A stretch of DNA of 64,000 nt from Spongilla lacustris (lineage: Eukaryota > Porifera > Demospongiae > Spongillida > Spongillidae), in NCBI GenBank assembly GCA_949361645.1, contig OX442421.1, positions 4,135,320 to 4,199,319 of the forward strand. The letters run 5' to 3'. The number at the start of each line of letters is the position of its first letter. The stretch's first letter is position 1. Made by a program: the position numbers and the translations under genes. Below, piece by piece: positions 50,425 to 63,311 of this stretch. The notes beneath the pieces were generated by a model. It ran no database searches. It had not been told where the DNA came from and saw only the letters and a list, made by a program, of their open reading frames with translations.

Positions 50425-53400
50425 CCTCTGTTTGAAGATTTACATCTGCACCTGCAGACAATAGCATTTCCACTATAGGCTTGTGGCCATACCAAGATGC
50501 CCAATGGATCGCAGTAGACCCATCCTAGGCAGATCAGAAAATGGGACAATGTCTTCCAATTACGTCACAATATATGTAGTGTACATACATGTATAGTAGT
50601 GGTCAGTACAAAATAAACAAAATAAACAGTACAAAATAAACATAACGTTTGAGTAGTGTATGCGTCATATGCAATCAAAGTTGGCGTACAGCACACATGG
50701 GATTAGGAGTTTTGGAACATAGTGTTTGAAAACATAATCTACAACAGCTACGCACCATCCAAGCACCCATACAGACACATCATTAGCCATGCCTGACCAC
50801 TTACATAAGCTAGTTTCAGGGTTGAGTCTGTGAGACTGTTATAACTTCTATCCTTTTTATGTGTACTGAATAAATTTACAGTGTATTCGCATACGAATAC
50901 AGAGGTGGAAATAAGGGTTGGTATTTGGTCCTGATACAATCAATTGCAATATACCAGCATGCACATGAATTTTTATACATACACTTAAACTACACATATA
51001 TTGAGTGTCAGTTTAAATGTTACATTTTTAGCCTAGCCATTCATCCCAGTCTTCTAGTAGATTCCCATTTTCTCAAATGTATACTACTGGTACCTCCACC
51101 ATATTTTTTCGGATCGTGTAATTTGGGTAGACCATCTAGTTTTGCCATTCCACCAAAGTTGGATAGCTGAATTTGGAGAGAAATCATTAAGTGATTGACT
51201 TGTAGCATTCACTTTTAGCAAATCATCTAAGGCCTGACTACAGAGGAAATATCTTTTGGTGTTCTTTGAGGAGGTTTACCTGTGAAAATTCTCGTTGTGC
51301 TTTAGCACTAGAAACTGGGACAGAAAAGACAAGTGTAGCAAGAGCCAGGATATTGGACCATTCTGACGAGTAGGGGAATCGAAGAGCCACCACCATGCTG
51401 ATTGATGATCAAGTGGGAGAAGAGATATAGAACTTCCTGCACAAGATACTATTGCTTCAAATTTGGCCTTCGTGGCAAATGTATCAACTCCTGCCTCTTC
51501 TAATGGAAATTTAAAATGCTGAACAATGCTATCAATCACACTAAATTTATCTACCATGAGGTGACGTATTTTTGTATGAACTCGTTCACCCCTTCCATTA
51601 TGATCACACCAAACTATAATGAGAAGTTCATTCTCAACATTGCCATTATCCGTTGAGCCAAAACGAAAAAACGGATTGTATACATGCGGTAAGATTTGCA
51701 TTATAAATGTACAGTGGGAACCATGGTAGTTGAGTGTAATCTTTTTCCCCTAGCCTTCAATGTTTGGAATACGTTTTATCAATAATGGTTTGAGCAATAA
51801 AAATTCTAATAATGCAGTTTTATTCATAAAGGGTTTGAAATTGAAGCTTGTCACTTGACATCTTACTTTATATTTTGGGGAATTTGTGTTCCTCATTCAG
51901 CAAAATTTTAGATTATTTCTCCCCCATTTGGAAACAGATCAGGCCTGGCATTGGCATATAACTACCCTGCATATAACGATACCATGTGGCCAGGCCAAAT
52001 GTTGAATGCTGTAGACTGTACAAGAACAATTGCTGCAGTTTTTGGTGGAAACGCATGTAGCTGATTGTCTCGTATTGCGTTGTGTTTAGGCTATCATATT
52101 TAAACAATACATAGAAGACAGGTATTTGTATCTGAAATGGATGTTTAACAAAAAGTTCATTTAATCTGCCACTAAAATGTTTGCCTCAAACGTTTGGGTC
52201 ATAAAAGTTATCTGTTTCGGTTGAATAACATTATGATTATTTACAATATTGTAGATATGATTGAACATTGATGAAGCTATCAGAAGAACCATTTGCCATG
52301 AACAGCTGCAAGTTTGAAGTGGCAATCACTATATCGTGCCAGAAAGCTGAAGCTGGCGAGCCGAATTAAAAGGACTGTATCTGTGTCAAAAAGTACATGC
52401 AAAACCTTTCAGATGTTAATGCTAGGACACTCATATTGAGAATATAACTGACTACATACTGTAATACAGGCTCACTGTCAGGATACAATAGCCTGCGCTT
52501 GAGCAGTACAATATTCTGACAGAACATTTTGTAATACATTGTCACACGCACACCCATGATCACACACATATATACACCTTATTTTTGTACATATAGTCAG
52601 TCTGTACCTTGTGTATCTGCTATAAATCTTGGCCACTTACACTGCATAGTCGGCTCTATACACAAGTTAGAAATAACCAAATCCTTGCTCCTACCTGAGC
52701 CCTATGGGGGCGAAGCCGGTGCCTGGGCAGAATGGGTAGACCATTTTGAGAGCGTAACTGCTATCCACAAGTTGACCACTGTGGAGGAGAAATTGAAATG
52801 GCTGAAGGTGCATCTAGCCGGGAAAGCTCAGAAAAGCCTTCAAGAATCTGCCACAAAATGTGAGAGAAGACTACGGTGAGTGCATGAAATCCTTACAGCG
52901 TCATTTTGACCCTGACAGTAAGCGGCAACTGTACGTGGCCGAGTTAAATGCCAGAACTGTAGTGGTGTTATTTGACTGATGTAATGTGTTATCACGTGAC
53001 TAGCAGGACTAGTGAGGTTGAGAAGTTTCTGTGTACTGAGTAACTGTATTTGCTGTATATTATTAAGCATACCCTAAGGCAGCGCCCTCGAAAATGCGTA
53101 CTATTACATGGTGGCAGCGGTGCTGACGTGTTCAACACGATTAAGTAATTAACTGTGACTGATATCAAACTCACGATGGCATCTCTTCATATCTCTCCTC
53201 CAGAACCCTTTGACTTTGCTACTCCTGAAGAGTGGCCTCGGTGGATTCGTCACTTTGAGCGCTTTAGGAAAGCATCGGGGTTGATAGCGAATGCGGAATA
53301 CATACACTCATTTACTCGATGGAGGACCAAGCGGAAGACATATTACGCTCGTTTAGCTTGACAGAAGCTCAGCGAGGCAAGTATGATGTAGTGAAGGAGA

Positions 53401-56400
53401 AGTTAGAGAAGCATTTCGTGAAACACAGAAATGTTATTTTCGAGCGTGCAAAGTTTAATCGTCGTGTTCAAGGGCCTGATGAGACGTGTGACTCCTTCAT
53501 TACATCCCTCTATTGCTTAGCAGAGTATTGTTCGTATGGGTCATCGCATGATGAGGTCATACGTGACCTGATTGTGGTGGGAATTGGAAACTCTCAGCTA
53601 TCAGAGAAACTTCAGCTGGACCCTGATTTGACATTGGACAAAGCTATCAATGCAGTTAGACACAATGAGGCAGTGAAAGGTCAACAGACAGTAATACGAA
53701 GCCAGGAACATGATGAAAGAATAGTTGCTGTTGCAAAAGACAAGGAAGTCACATGGAAACACAAAACAATGTGTACTAGATGTGGCTACATGTGTATCCA
53801 AGGAAAACACATATGCTCTGCCAGGACAGCATCCTGTCATAGTTATGGATGACAAGGTCATTTTCAATCAGTGTGCAGAGCAAAGGACAAGACAGTAGCG
53901 GCAATGCATTAAGGTTACTTACATAGATCAGTGGACAACAACACTGGGGTTGAATGGAAGACAAATGATATTCAAGATAGACACTGGGGCAGAGGTTACT
54001 GTTATTCCTGCATCATCATACAACCCAGTAAAGGATGGACCACTTCACTCACCTACCAGAACACTTTATGGACCGAGTCAACAGAAGCTAAAAGTGAAAG
54101 GACAGTTTACAGGCAACCTGAAGAAGGGAGATATAGAAGTAAAGCAGGAAATGTACGTTGTTCAGGGACTCAGACAACCTCTTGTGGGATGCCCTGCAAT
54201 TGCAGCATTGAACCTAGTCACGAACATTGAATCTGTCACTTCAGAAAACCACAGAGTTGTAGATCTGTTTCCAAAGGTATTCCAGGGACTAGGATGAATG
54301 GAAGGAGAATTCAAGATAAAGTTGAAAGATAATCGAGAACCATTTTCATTAATGACTCCTAGAAGAGTTGCACTATCTTTGCTTCCAAAAGTTAAAGAAC
54401 TTCTAAGAATGGAGAAACTGGGAGTCATTTCTAAATTAACCTACAGAGTGGTACTCAGGAATGGTGGTTGCTCCAAAGCCGAATGGTTCTGTAAGGATAT
54501 GTGTTGATTACCGAAGTTAAATGACAATGTCATGAGATGCCATCTGTGTAGCAAACTCTAGCCCAGTTGAATGAAGCAAAGTTGTTTTCAAAACTGGACG
54601 CAAATTCAGGATTCTGGCAAATCCCTCTTTGCAGACAGTCTACTCTGTTGACAACGTTCATCACACCCTTTGGCAGATATTGTTTTAATATTTTGGTCCA
54701 TGGCAAAAAGGAGCAAGAGCATAACCAGAATTTGATATCAGTATTGGGCAGGATACAATCAGCAGGAGTGACACTCAACGAAGAAAAATGTTTGTTTGGA
54801 AAAAACAGATCAAGTTTCTGGGACAAATCATTGATGAGAATGGCATTGATTCAGATCATGATAAAAGCAATAAGAGACATGGCAGCTCCAACAAATGTTA
54901 CTGAAATCCGCAGGTTTCTGGGAATGGTGAATCAACTCAGTAAATTCTCCCCTCACCTCGCTGATGAAACTAAGCTGTTAAGAGAGTTGCTGAGTTCATA
55001 GAACCAGTGGGCATGGGGTTCAGCTCAGCAAGAGTCATTTGATAAAATCAAGGCAAAGCTAAGTTCTACACAAGTATTGGCAATGTACAATGCAGCGTAT
55101 GAAACCTGCGTTTCAGCAGATGCTCCTCGTATGGTCTGGAAGCAGTATTGCAACAAAAACAAGCTTCAAGAGTATTAAGACCAGTTGCCTACAGTTTGTA
55201 TATCTCTTGAGCATTATCAGAAACCGAACAACGCTATGCACAAATAGAAAAGGAAGCGTTAGCTGTCACCTGGGCTTGTGAACGATTTCGGATTACTTGA
55301 CAGGAATGCAATTCCATACTGAGACGAACCACAAACCACTCGTACCTTTGCTCACTCCAAAGAAATGTCTAGAGGAATTGCCAATTCGAGTCCAAAGATT
55401 TTGTCTTTGATGCAGTTTACGTATTCAATGTCCCATGCTCCAGGTAAAGACCTTTCCATTGCTGACACACTTTCTCGAGCAGCAGTCAACCAAGGCCAAG
55501 ACCTATCAGATGCTGTATTTGAAGAAGAGACAGCTGCCTTTGCCTGACATATTGTATTACCATGATGGACTATTGCTACGTGCTAGTCGGCTGGTAATAC
55601 CATCACCGCTGCAGGGAGACATTTTGATCAGGATACACTCTGGTCATCAGGGTCTAACTAAATGTAGGGAGAGAGTGAGGCAATGTGTTTGGTGGCCAGG
55701 TATGTCTAAAGATCTGGAGAAAGTAATCATGCAGTGTCAAGTATGCTGCCAACATCGACAGCAGCACACTGAACCTTTGATGCCAACCCCATTTCCAGAT
55801 TACCCTTGGCAGAAAGTGGCATCGGACTTATTTGATTGGCATAAGAATGTTGTTGTAAACTACTACTCTCGATTCATTGAAATTGCAAAGCTCTCTTCCA
55901 CCACCTCAACTGATGTAGTGACTCATTTGAGGTCAATTTTTGCCCGTCACAGCATTCCAGAGGTCTTCATATCAGACAGTGGTCCTCAATACTCATCCTC
56001 TTTGTTTGCTAAGTTTTCTCGAGAATACAAGTTCAACCATATAACAAGTAGCCCACGATACCTGCAAGCACATGGAGAAGCAGAAAGTGCAGTGAAGACC
56101 ATAAAAGCAATGCAGTGATCCATACCTGGGTCTTCTAGCTTACCGAACAACGCCACTGGAGAATGGGTACAGCCCAGCTGAACTATCAATGGGCCGAAAA
56201 TTACAGCCAACATTGCCAGTGATCAAAACTCTGTTGATGCCAAAAGCTCCACCATTTGAGTCCTTGAGGCAGAATTTGAGTCCTTGATGCAGGAGGAGAA
56301 AAGACGTAGAAAGATGAAGCTGAATTTTGATCCACATTGCAAAGCAACATCATCAAGGCCATTGCAGAAAAGAGAAGAGGTTTGGCTACCTGACACTTCA

Positions 56401-59400
56401 GCAAGTGGTACTGTTCAAGCTGAAGTGGTCATATATTGTACATTCTGACAATGGAGATCTCAGGCCGAATCGTAAACATCTGGTTCCAATGGACTTGACT
56501 AGGACAAAAGATGAGTCTACAGAGATCGAACTTCCTCAGGCACAGCCGGAACTACCTGAAATACTGCCTGAAGGGGAAACAGAAGCTGAAGTACTACCTG
56601 AAAATGAAGTAATACTCAAAAAGGTCCCACCAAGTGAAACAGCTGTTCCTGAACCACTTCCAGAAGGCACAAAAGTGGAAGATTGTCAAGCCCCCAAATA
56701 GACTCCCAAGCTCATGGCCAGAATTAAAAGCACTGTGTCCCCACAGGAACAAGACCCTGATGGTGTGTACGCCATGCAGACCGTGCTGAAGCTGTTGCAG
56801 CTGTCTCTCCACTTGCACTTGATTTGGTGAAAGAGACATGTGAACTGTTGCAGATCAGAAAAACATGCACCACGCCGTACCATCCGCAGGGTAATGGAAT
56901 GGTGGAGCGGTTCAATCGGACTCTATTGGATATGCTCTCCACTGCAGTTGGCAACCGTCAAGCTGATTGGCAGCAGCACATATGTAAACTTTGTCTGGAT
57001 TACAACTGCAGTATCCATTCCTCCACAGGATTTACTCCATTTTTCTTGATGTTCAGATGCCAGGTGAAGCTGCACAAATCAGATGGAGTCACACACTATC
57101 TCAGAGTATGCGAAAGACAGCTTGCAAGAAGCATACTCATTGGAGGCAGAAAGAGCTGTATGACAAAAAAGTACATGGGAAGTCATTTAGCCTGGGCAAG
57201 TTGGTGTGGCTACACTCCACAGCTGTTCCTCGTGGTCAATCCAGAAAATTACACCACCATTGGAAAGGACCCTTTAAGGTCATGGAACGACTGGGCGAGA
57301 GCATGTACAAAATCAAAACTCTTCAAGGGCGGAGAAAAACAACAATTGTTCATTTTGACAGGCTCAAGCCATGTGTAGTATCCAATGACAACCCAGAAAC
57401 CATAGCTTCCAGAGAACTCTGGTTGACAGTGATGACGAGCAGCACGATAAGCCAGCTGGGCAAGGAGAACCAGCAGAGCAAGAAGAGGCAGCAGTGCCAG
57501 AAATTGCAATTCCACCTGCACCACCTGAACATGCTGATATCCAGTCCAAGATCGACAACGCATGCAGCAGCACTATGGAATATACGTGGAACACTAAACG
57601 AAAGGGAGCAGTGTAATACAGGATTCAATAGTCTGCGCTTGTGCAGAACAATATTCTGATGGAGCATTTTGTAATAGATTGTCACACGCACACCCATGAT
57701 CATTTTTGTATGTATAATACGTCAGACTGTACCTAGTGCATCTGCTATAAATCTTGGCCAATTACAATACTATAAAGTTGCATGAGCGAGGGAACTTCTT
57801 CAACCAATGCAAAATGTATGGTCAGCAAGATGTTTCTAATTAGTACTAGCACTGTGAAAAGATGCGTTACTGCCTGGGAGACAACAGGATCGAGAGGAAG
57901 CTTTGCAAGATCATTGTAGCTAATTAATACCAATTGTTGGTTTAAAAGCCTTCCTAAAGTAGTGGTACATCTCTGCTGGCTCTTAGTGGCAGCCTGGATT
58001 GTAATTGGTATTGAAAAGAACTATATTCAGCTTCCTTGATTGCTTTGTCCGTCTTCTATCGTGACAATGATAACTACAATAAATCTTGTTACTGCTGTTG
58101 TTATTGTTGTTATGATGGGGTTGTGGCTGGTGTCAGCACAGAGGTAAGAAGAGTACTTGCCATTCTAGAAGAAAAGGGTCCTTCCTTGGGCCTCCATATC
58201 AACATACCTAAGTGTGAAGTTTTTTGTTGTGGTGACCTAAGCCTATTCCCATCATCAATGAAGCAGTCACACCAGCCCAACCTTGAAATCTTAGGGATTC
58301 CCATTGGTGACCTTGACTTTTGTACCAGCTATATTTCACAGAAGCACAACTTAGCTAAACAACTCATGCTACAGCTTGAGGAAGTAGGCTCACATGACCC
58401 TCAAGTAGCATTGATGCTCCTCTGCACTTGTAGTGGCTTCTGTAAATTAGCTCATCTGGCTCGGGCAACACCACCATCCCTCTCTCTCAAGGCACTTGAG
58501 CTTTTTGACATAGACATTAGAAACTGCCTGTCACAGAGTACATCAGTTGACATGACAGACCTCTCCTGGAAACAGGCCCAGCTGAGCCTCAGTAAAGGTG
58601 GCTTAGGTCTGCGGTCTCTTGTGCTTCATGCACCAGCCGCTTACAATGCCTCTGTTTGTTCATCAGGGTATGGCCACCAATCACACACCCACCTTGCCCA
58701 TGCAGTTGATATATTTAACACTTGTGTTGCTTCTTCTGATTTAATTTCACTGGATTCCATCTTAACTTCCCCTTTGAGGCAAAGGGCTCTATCCTCAAAA
58801 TTGGATGATTTTCAATTCCATGCCCTTTTCAACGTGTCATCAGTGGCGGATAGGGCACGCCTTCTATCCATCTCTGTCCCTCATTCTTCCTCGTGGCTTT
58901 CAGTTGTCCCCTCAGAAGGTCTAGGCCTCCACTTTGAGCCAAACCAGTACCATGTTGCTCTCAAATGGTGGCTAGGCTTAGACACTTCAGGTGGCTCACA
59001 GTGTTCCCTTTGCCCAGATTCCATCCTAGATCCCCTAGGCCATCATGCTACCACATGCAAACGAGGGGGAGATGTTGTACATCGTCATAACTTGTTGAGG
59101 GATGTTTTTGCTGATTCTTGTCGTTTGGCACACCTAAGTGTCAAAGTTGAAGTAGGAAATAACCTAACTCCAGATCATGACCACACAAGACCGGCGGATG
59201 TTCTTGTCCACAACTGGTCACAAGGCAAGCCTGCAGCTTTTGACTTTTCAGTTACCTCACCGCTTAATTCACTTAATTTGTCGGAAGTGGGAGTATCTTC
59301 AGGAGTAGCTGCTGAGGCCTCTGAGATAAGGAAGCATAACCGCAATGATGGCAAGTGTGAGGATTTAGGATGGGCTTGTATCCCTTTGGTTGTTGAGACC

Positions 59401-62400
59401 TATGGTGCGTGGGGTCAAGAGGCTGTGAAGAGTTTTGCTCAGTTGGCACCGCAGCTAGCAATCACCTGCTCCAAGCCAAAGTCTGTCGTCATTCATGACC
59501 TGTATGGCAGACTTAACACCTGCCTTGTAAAATCAGTGGCATCGGCCATCCTTAGTAGGATCGAGCCCCTTTGAACTGTTTTTGTGTTACATGCTTGCTA
59601 TATTATGTATCCATTATACTACAATAATGTAAATAAATATAAAGTTATTCATCCGAAAATGGCTAACTTTTAATACCCAAACAAACTTTTTAGTTGCAGT
59701 GAAAACAAAACTTTTCATTAAACGAGCGTTTCAGATATAGATACCTGTCTTCCATGCGTTATTTAAATATGGTAGCCTAAACACAACACAATACGAGGCA
59801 ATCAGCTAGATGCGTTTCCCCCCTAAAACAGCACATCTGCAGCTACGGTTCTCGAACTCTTTACTGCATTCAACAGTTGGCCCAGCCATGTGGTATGGCT
59901 TTATGCAGGGTAGTTACATGCCAACGTTCGGCCTGATCTGTTTCCCAGCGAAATGGGGGAGAAATAATCTTGAAATGTTTTGCTGAACGAGGAACACAAA
60001 TTCCCCAATATAGAAAGCAAGATGTTACATGACAAGCTTCAATTTCAAACCCTTTATGAAAACTTCCTTGCCAATCAAAACTGCATTATTAGAATTCAAA
60101 TAGCTCAAACCATTATTGATAAACCACATTGAAGACCTAGGGGGAAAAAATATACTCAACTAGCACGGTTTCCACTGTAGGTTATGAATAATTTTACATA
60201 GATGTATACCCTTAAGTATTGTATAATGTCATTTTCTTAGTCCTTTTGTATCTGCTGCAAATTAGCATTCACTGTAAATTGTACACTTCGCTACAAGGGT
60301 CAGTGTTCTTAATTGGCACCATGTCAATGGCAATTCAAACATCACTAGTACTTAGATCTGCAAGAGCAAAGCAGAGCTAGTAAGCGTAATTTTGCAAAGC
60401 TAGTTGTAAGATCAACAGCAGCATGTACACGATCTGGAAATACAATCATTTTTTTCTAAATGCCCTTTTTGAGGAGGGAGCTTATGTTTTTAATCTCCAG
60501 CATCCTCGATTAAGGATCACCCTTAAATAAGCATCAGTAGGGGATACAGGAATTCGGCGAGGGTGCCCACATATATACTTGATTGGGGTAAGGGGCATCC
60601 ACTTTGTGCATGCAAAAAAATTTGCAACATACCCAAATTTATCCATACATAATAGAGGGATTGGAAACCGTTAAGAATACGTTCTTGTTCCCATGCTGTT
60701 GTGGATTTAAATGGCTGTTTCATCTGTCAGTGCATTCAGTTACTTTGATTCTTGAGCCACTTAAAATTTGCATCATATTCAGATGATCTACTTCAAGCAT
60801 TGAACAATATTACACTAGACTATTTCGTCCCCTGTACATCCTGCAGGATATACAACAGCTGCATAAATTAAGACACATCAACAGACCTATAGCCTGCAGT
60901 TTGAAACCCATCACTATTTTGACTAGAAAACTGCTTTGTGGCATGTATATAAATGCTAGTCAAGTCACAGATGGCCGTAAGCGCATTGGTCGGCCACAGC
61001 ACAATCCTCAAACAATCAAACCACAATACTGATACAGGTGTCGGAACTGGGCAGAAGTATTTCCCCCCCCCCCCCCCCCCTCCCTCCCCCATGCATGGGA
61101 TGTACTACACGATTAATGTTACTGTATCGCCATACAATTCTTTAGGTTCGTTCATGTACGCATCACTGTCGCTTATACGATGTCATTGTATGAATTCAAT
61201 AAACACATGCATGCTCCACCCCCACATTAAATTACCTAATTTATCTTTGGAGGCCTCTGATACAAAGCATGCTTTTAAACAATGTATCGTCAAGAAGCAC
61301 TACATAAAAGCATGAAGCACGTTTATGCGCACGTGACTGGGGTATTGATAGTAATTATACTTATGGTTACCCACTAGATCCGCTTTCAGGATGGTGTTGA
61401 GGTATTAAAACAATGAGATCAGCTTAGTGACTACAATCATCATTGATTGATTTTCAATGCACACAAACACAGGTAATGCTCAATCATCCAGTTTTGTGAA
61501 AATATTAAATTATACTGTAGCTCCAGTAACCACTCAGTACAACCGCCAATTTCTTAAGTGAAATGATGTGTGGAATAGAAAAGCTAAGCAAAGATGACGG
61601 AAATGGTGTGGAAAGTGCAAATGTGCTTGCATGACATCATGCAATTACACTACTATGTATTTAACTAGCTGTATACCTGTTGTGGTTATACCAGGGTATA
61701 TATCATAACGAAGTGCAAGCTCTAGTATTGCACACATGTCTATGTACAGTACCACTCAACCACAGGTTTAGATATGCCCACATGTTATGTGAAAGTTCTC
61801 GTGAGTATCAATTGTTTGCAGCTGTATTAAATATTGGTACACATACGTATGTTACGGTGCTAATGATGCAAAGAAAATAGCATATGTGAGAGTGGGTTGC
61901 AAGCCATTTGTACGCTATGCATAAGTACACTCACTCTATTAGGTTTGCACAGCCTTCTACATGTAGATGTAGGAAAGGCCATTGTAGGGCGCATCTGGGA
62001 TAGAATTCCAATTTTACCAACAATGAGCTCCAGTGCAGAAAAAAGTTTACAACCCTTAAGTCCAAAACAGCCTATGGAAATGATCTGCTTTAAACTTTAA
62101 TTTTGCTAATTCCTAGACCAAAACAAAGTAAAAAACTAGTTATAGTACTTTGTCTTTCATAATTTCGTCTATTATCTGTGTGAAAGTCATTGTTAAAAAA
62201 AGCCCACTTCCACTATCAAGTGGTAAAAATTACCATAAACTAGAGACAATCAATTCAAATAGATGACGTGATCTAGGTGCAACAGGAAAATGTAATAAAA
62301 TGCTTTTAACATGGAAATTCCGTAAAAGTGTACTTAATTACAGTAGCAGTCAAATTATGTGACAAGCTACATGTTCTTTTGAAATAAACTTTGTCATTCC

Positions 62401-63075
62401 TACACAAACACTATGCTCACGCCTAATCTATACTATAAGTTTATTCAATTCACATAAATTATCACAGACTCGATCCTGACACTAGCTTATGTAAGTAGCC
62501 AGATGTGGTTTGTGGTTTATCTATCTGGGCATGTCAAAGGTGCATAACTGCTGCAGAGGTTTTGTTGTAAAACGCTATGCTCCAATAACGTTATGCTAAT
62601 CCCACGTATACAGTACGCCAGTGTAAATTGCAGGCGACATAAAGTTACATGTACTTTTTTGTGACAGCTACTGTAAGTGCTTAAACAAGGACTGCAAGCT
62701 GGAGATTATATATTAAAGCAGTTCAAAGTGACTGAACATGTTGTTCACTGACAACCTCGTGCCAGTATCTTACTTACATGTACATGCACATTTTACTGTA
62801 TTCTTGTCAGTGTAATTTACATCTACCTTGGCTTGAACATTGACTTTGGCACTTGCATCCAGCAAAGCCTTCACAACATCTTCATGGCCATTGAGAGAAC
62901 TGTAATAGAGAGCTGTTCCCCCACTCTACCAATGAGGATGCTAGCAAATCACTGAATACACATTAAGGGACAGCACCTCTGTTTGGCAGTCAATGTTTGC
63001 TCCTGCAGCTACAAGGGCAAGTATTTCATTTTTGTGTCCCGCAAATGCTGCCCAATGCGCAGGTGTCCATTTGTC
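48476..63075 (-). CDS. Ankyrin-repeat protein gene (copy 3, most complete; partial 5')
   Basis: Five minus-strand exons, all phase 0 with AG/GT boundaries: 62977..63075 (begins DKWTPAHWAAFAGHKNEI), 62827..62925 (SGGTALYYSSLNGHEDVV), 50426..50524 (DGSTAIHWASWYGHKPIV), 49322..49420 (NQWTPLHWAAEGG) and 48476..48562 (DGRTALDVAINEHH..., TAA stop). The first four are 99 bp, exactly one 33-residue ankyrin repeat each; the last is a C-terminal half-repeat with a short tail. The two upstream exons occur once in the window, so this copy links unique DNA to the duplicated block. The intron between 50524 and 62827 is ~12.3 kb and holds the hAT relic, gypsy nest and LINE. More 5' exons and the start codon are not visible; a gypsy element lies just upstream of the first exon seen. 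Function beyond protein binding cannot be inferred. Confidence 0.8.
50331..50423. repeat. (AC)n microsatellite (copy 3)
   Basis: One dinucleotide shorter than the copies at 8929 and 40187. It is one of the few differences between the large duplicated blocks. Confidence 0.97.
51123..51701 (-). pseudogene. hAT-family transposase relic (copy 3)
   Basis: Identical copy of the relic at 9724..10302, here inside the 12.3-kb ankyrin intron. Confidence 0.65.
52460..57766 (+). mobile_element. Composite Ty3/gypsy nest (copy 3)
   Basis: Direct copy (offset 41399) of 11061..16367. Outer LTRs are at 52460..52641 and 57612..57766, inner LTR at 52958..53108. Inner gag is 53176..53909, protease 53950..54297, RT 54298..55001, integrase 55548..56118, outer integrase half 56702..57611. 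Here it lies in the ankyrin gene's 12.3-kb intron, on the antisense strand of that gene. Confidence 0.85.
58036..59574 (+). pseudogene. 5'-truncated non-LTR retrotransposon (copy 3)
   Basis: Same 512-codon frame as 16637..18175, identical in translation. It sits in the 12.3-kb ankyrin intron, antisense to that gene. Confidence 0.75.
61627..62399. other. Unique sequence past the duplication breakpoint
   Basis: Starts at the perfect inverted repeat ttgcatga-ca-tcatgcaa (61627..61644). Two short ORFs (61680..61880 and 61897..62100) match no family I know. It is the distal part of the long ankyrin intron. Confidence 0.5.
62400..62650 (+). repeat. Diverged inverted copy of a block-A intron segment
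   Basis: Aligns in plus orientation with 39716..39955 and thus inverted to 50649..50890 and 9250..9490. Shared blocks: cacagactc.a.cctga.actagcttatgtaagt, ctgggc/gggtgc, taatccca.gt.t..gtacgcca. Similarity by eye is about 70-75%, far lower than between the A copies. Confidence 0.6.
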
Positions 63076-63188
63076 CTTTTAAAAGAATTTCATTGCATTG
63101 CATGTGTAGAAATGTGCAATATCATAATTATGTGCAAATTGTTGGACAATCATTCAATGCACACATCATAAGCAATGATTGTGATAAC

Positions 63189-63290
63189 TGATGTATTATA
63201 TTATGCAACGCGCATGCGCATGCTAGTATTTAAGTGTTGCCGCATTGGATTTTGACAGATTAAAATTGGTACTTTAGCCGAGTTACTACA
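63189..63290 (+). repeat. Possible 5' LTR of right-edge gypsy element
   Basis: Sequence from tgatgtatt to ttactaca, followed at 63294 by tggcgacgaggg, a TGG-initiated primer-binding-site-like stretch just upstream of gag. The left boundary is a guess from the TG dinucleotide; no second LTR lies inside the window. Confidence 0.4.
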
Positions 63291-63311
63291 TAACTGGCGA
63301 CGAGGGTGTTC

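Larger units (their letters stand above)
51712..60177. mobile_element. Foldback DNA element (copy 3)
   Basis: Direct copy of the element at 10313..18778, with arms at 51712..~52269 and ~59614..60177. Confidence 0.65.
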
